A stretch of DNA of 5,950 nt from Verrucomicrobiota bacterium (GTDB lineage Bacteria; Verrucomicrobiota; Verrucomicrobiia; Opitutales; Seribacteraceae): NCBI GenBank assembly GCA_014382645.1, contig JACNJI010000408.1, positions 1 through 5,950 of the forward strand, written 5' to 3'. Below, piece after piece: positions 5,816 to 5,950 of this stretch; the stretch's first letter is position 1, and each line of letters starts with the position of its first letter. Below the pieces are notes generated by a model that did not search any database, was not told where the DNA came from, and saw only the letters and a program-made list of their open reading frames with translations. The translations under genes were made by a program, and so were the position numbers.

Positions 5816-5950
5816 CTACCCCTGCACCGGCACCTGGTGCGGGTTCACGCCCGCCTTCTCGTTCGGCGTGGTTCCGCCTTTGCGTCGCCGTTGTCCTCCT
5901 GCCCCATCCCGGGTGTGGTGCCCCACTAACTCGGCGTTGCGTGCGGGCTG
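5816..5950 (-). CDS. Possible 3' end of a minus-strand gene, cut by the window edge
   Basis: A minus-strand frame is open from the right edge for 44 codons and ends with TAG at 5816-5818, 21 bp before the start of the membrane-protein gene. It would encode a basic, glycine-rich tail ending in NEKAGVNPHQVPVQG. I do not recognise it. The support is weak: the DNA is very GC-rich and other frames on both strands are open as well. Two small inverted repeats lie inside, GCACC-T-GGTGC at 5830-5840 and GCGGG/CCCGC with a 6-base loop at 5839-5854, so the stretch could instead be non-coding or repeat DNA. If real, the gene would be the upstream neighbour of the membrane protein in one minus-strand unit. 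Confidence 0.25.
   Translation of the reverse strand, partial: QPARNAELVGHHTRDGAGGQRRRKGGTTPNEKAGVNPHQVPVQG

Overview
The window looks like chromosomal DNA of an environmental bacterium of the Planctomycetota-Verrucomicrobiota-Chlamydiota (PVC) group, most likely a verrucomicrobial or planctomycetal heterotroph. This is inference from the type of genes (secreted type I sulfatases in clusters with a PhoD-like phosphatase), fairly high G+C coding DNA, and the near absence of convincing Shine-Dalgarno sites. No phylogenetic marker gene is present.

Layout. The left quarter (1-1328, minus strand) is a secreted SGSH-like sulfatase that runs off the left edge without a stop. A 154-bp spacer with short palindromes separates it from a second, divergently transcribed sulfatase of the same broad group (1483-2940, plus). 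Ten bases later comes a strikingly AT-rich gene (2951-3478) for a 175-residue protein with a possible PD-(D/E)XK-nuclease-like core. Eleven bases after it comes a 614-residue exported PhoD-type metallophosphoesterase (3490-5334). A small membrane-protein gene (5261-5794, minus) converges on the phosphatase and overlaps its 3' end by 74 bp. The last 135 bases may hold the 3' end of another minus-strand gene, weakly supported.

How it may work together. The two sulfatases and the phosphatase all carry export signals and would remove sulfate or phosphate esters outside the cytoplasm, as expected for scavenging sulfated, phosphorylated or otherwise decorated glycans. The three plus-strand genes are spaced like an operon. 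The AT-rich middle gene is compositionally foreign, has no export signal and no obvious link to ester hydrolysis, so it is probably an acquired passenger. No sulfatase-maturating enzyme, glycoside hydrolase or transporter lies in the window.

The points most worth a second look are: the altered active-site motifs of the plus-strand sulfatase; the AT-rich nuclease-like gene; the fact that the AT-rich composition continues into the phosphatase's signal peptide, which lacks the twin-arginine motif of classical PhoD; and the odd C-terminal tail of the convergent membrane protein. I see no CRISPR array, RNA gene, insertion sequence or clear new defence system.
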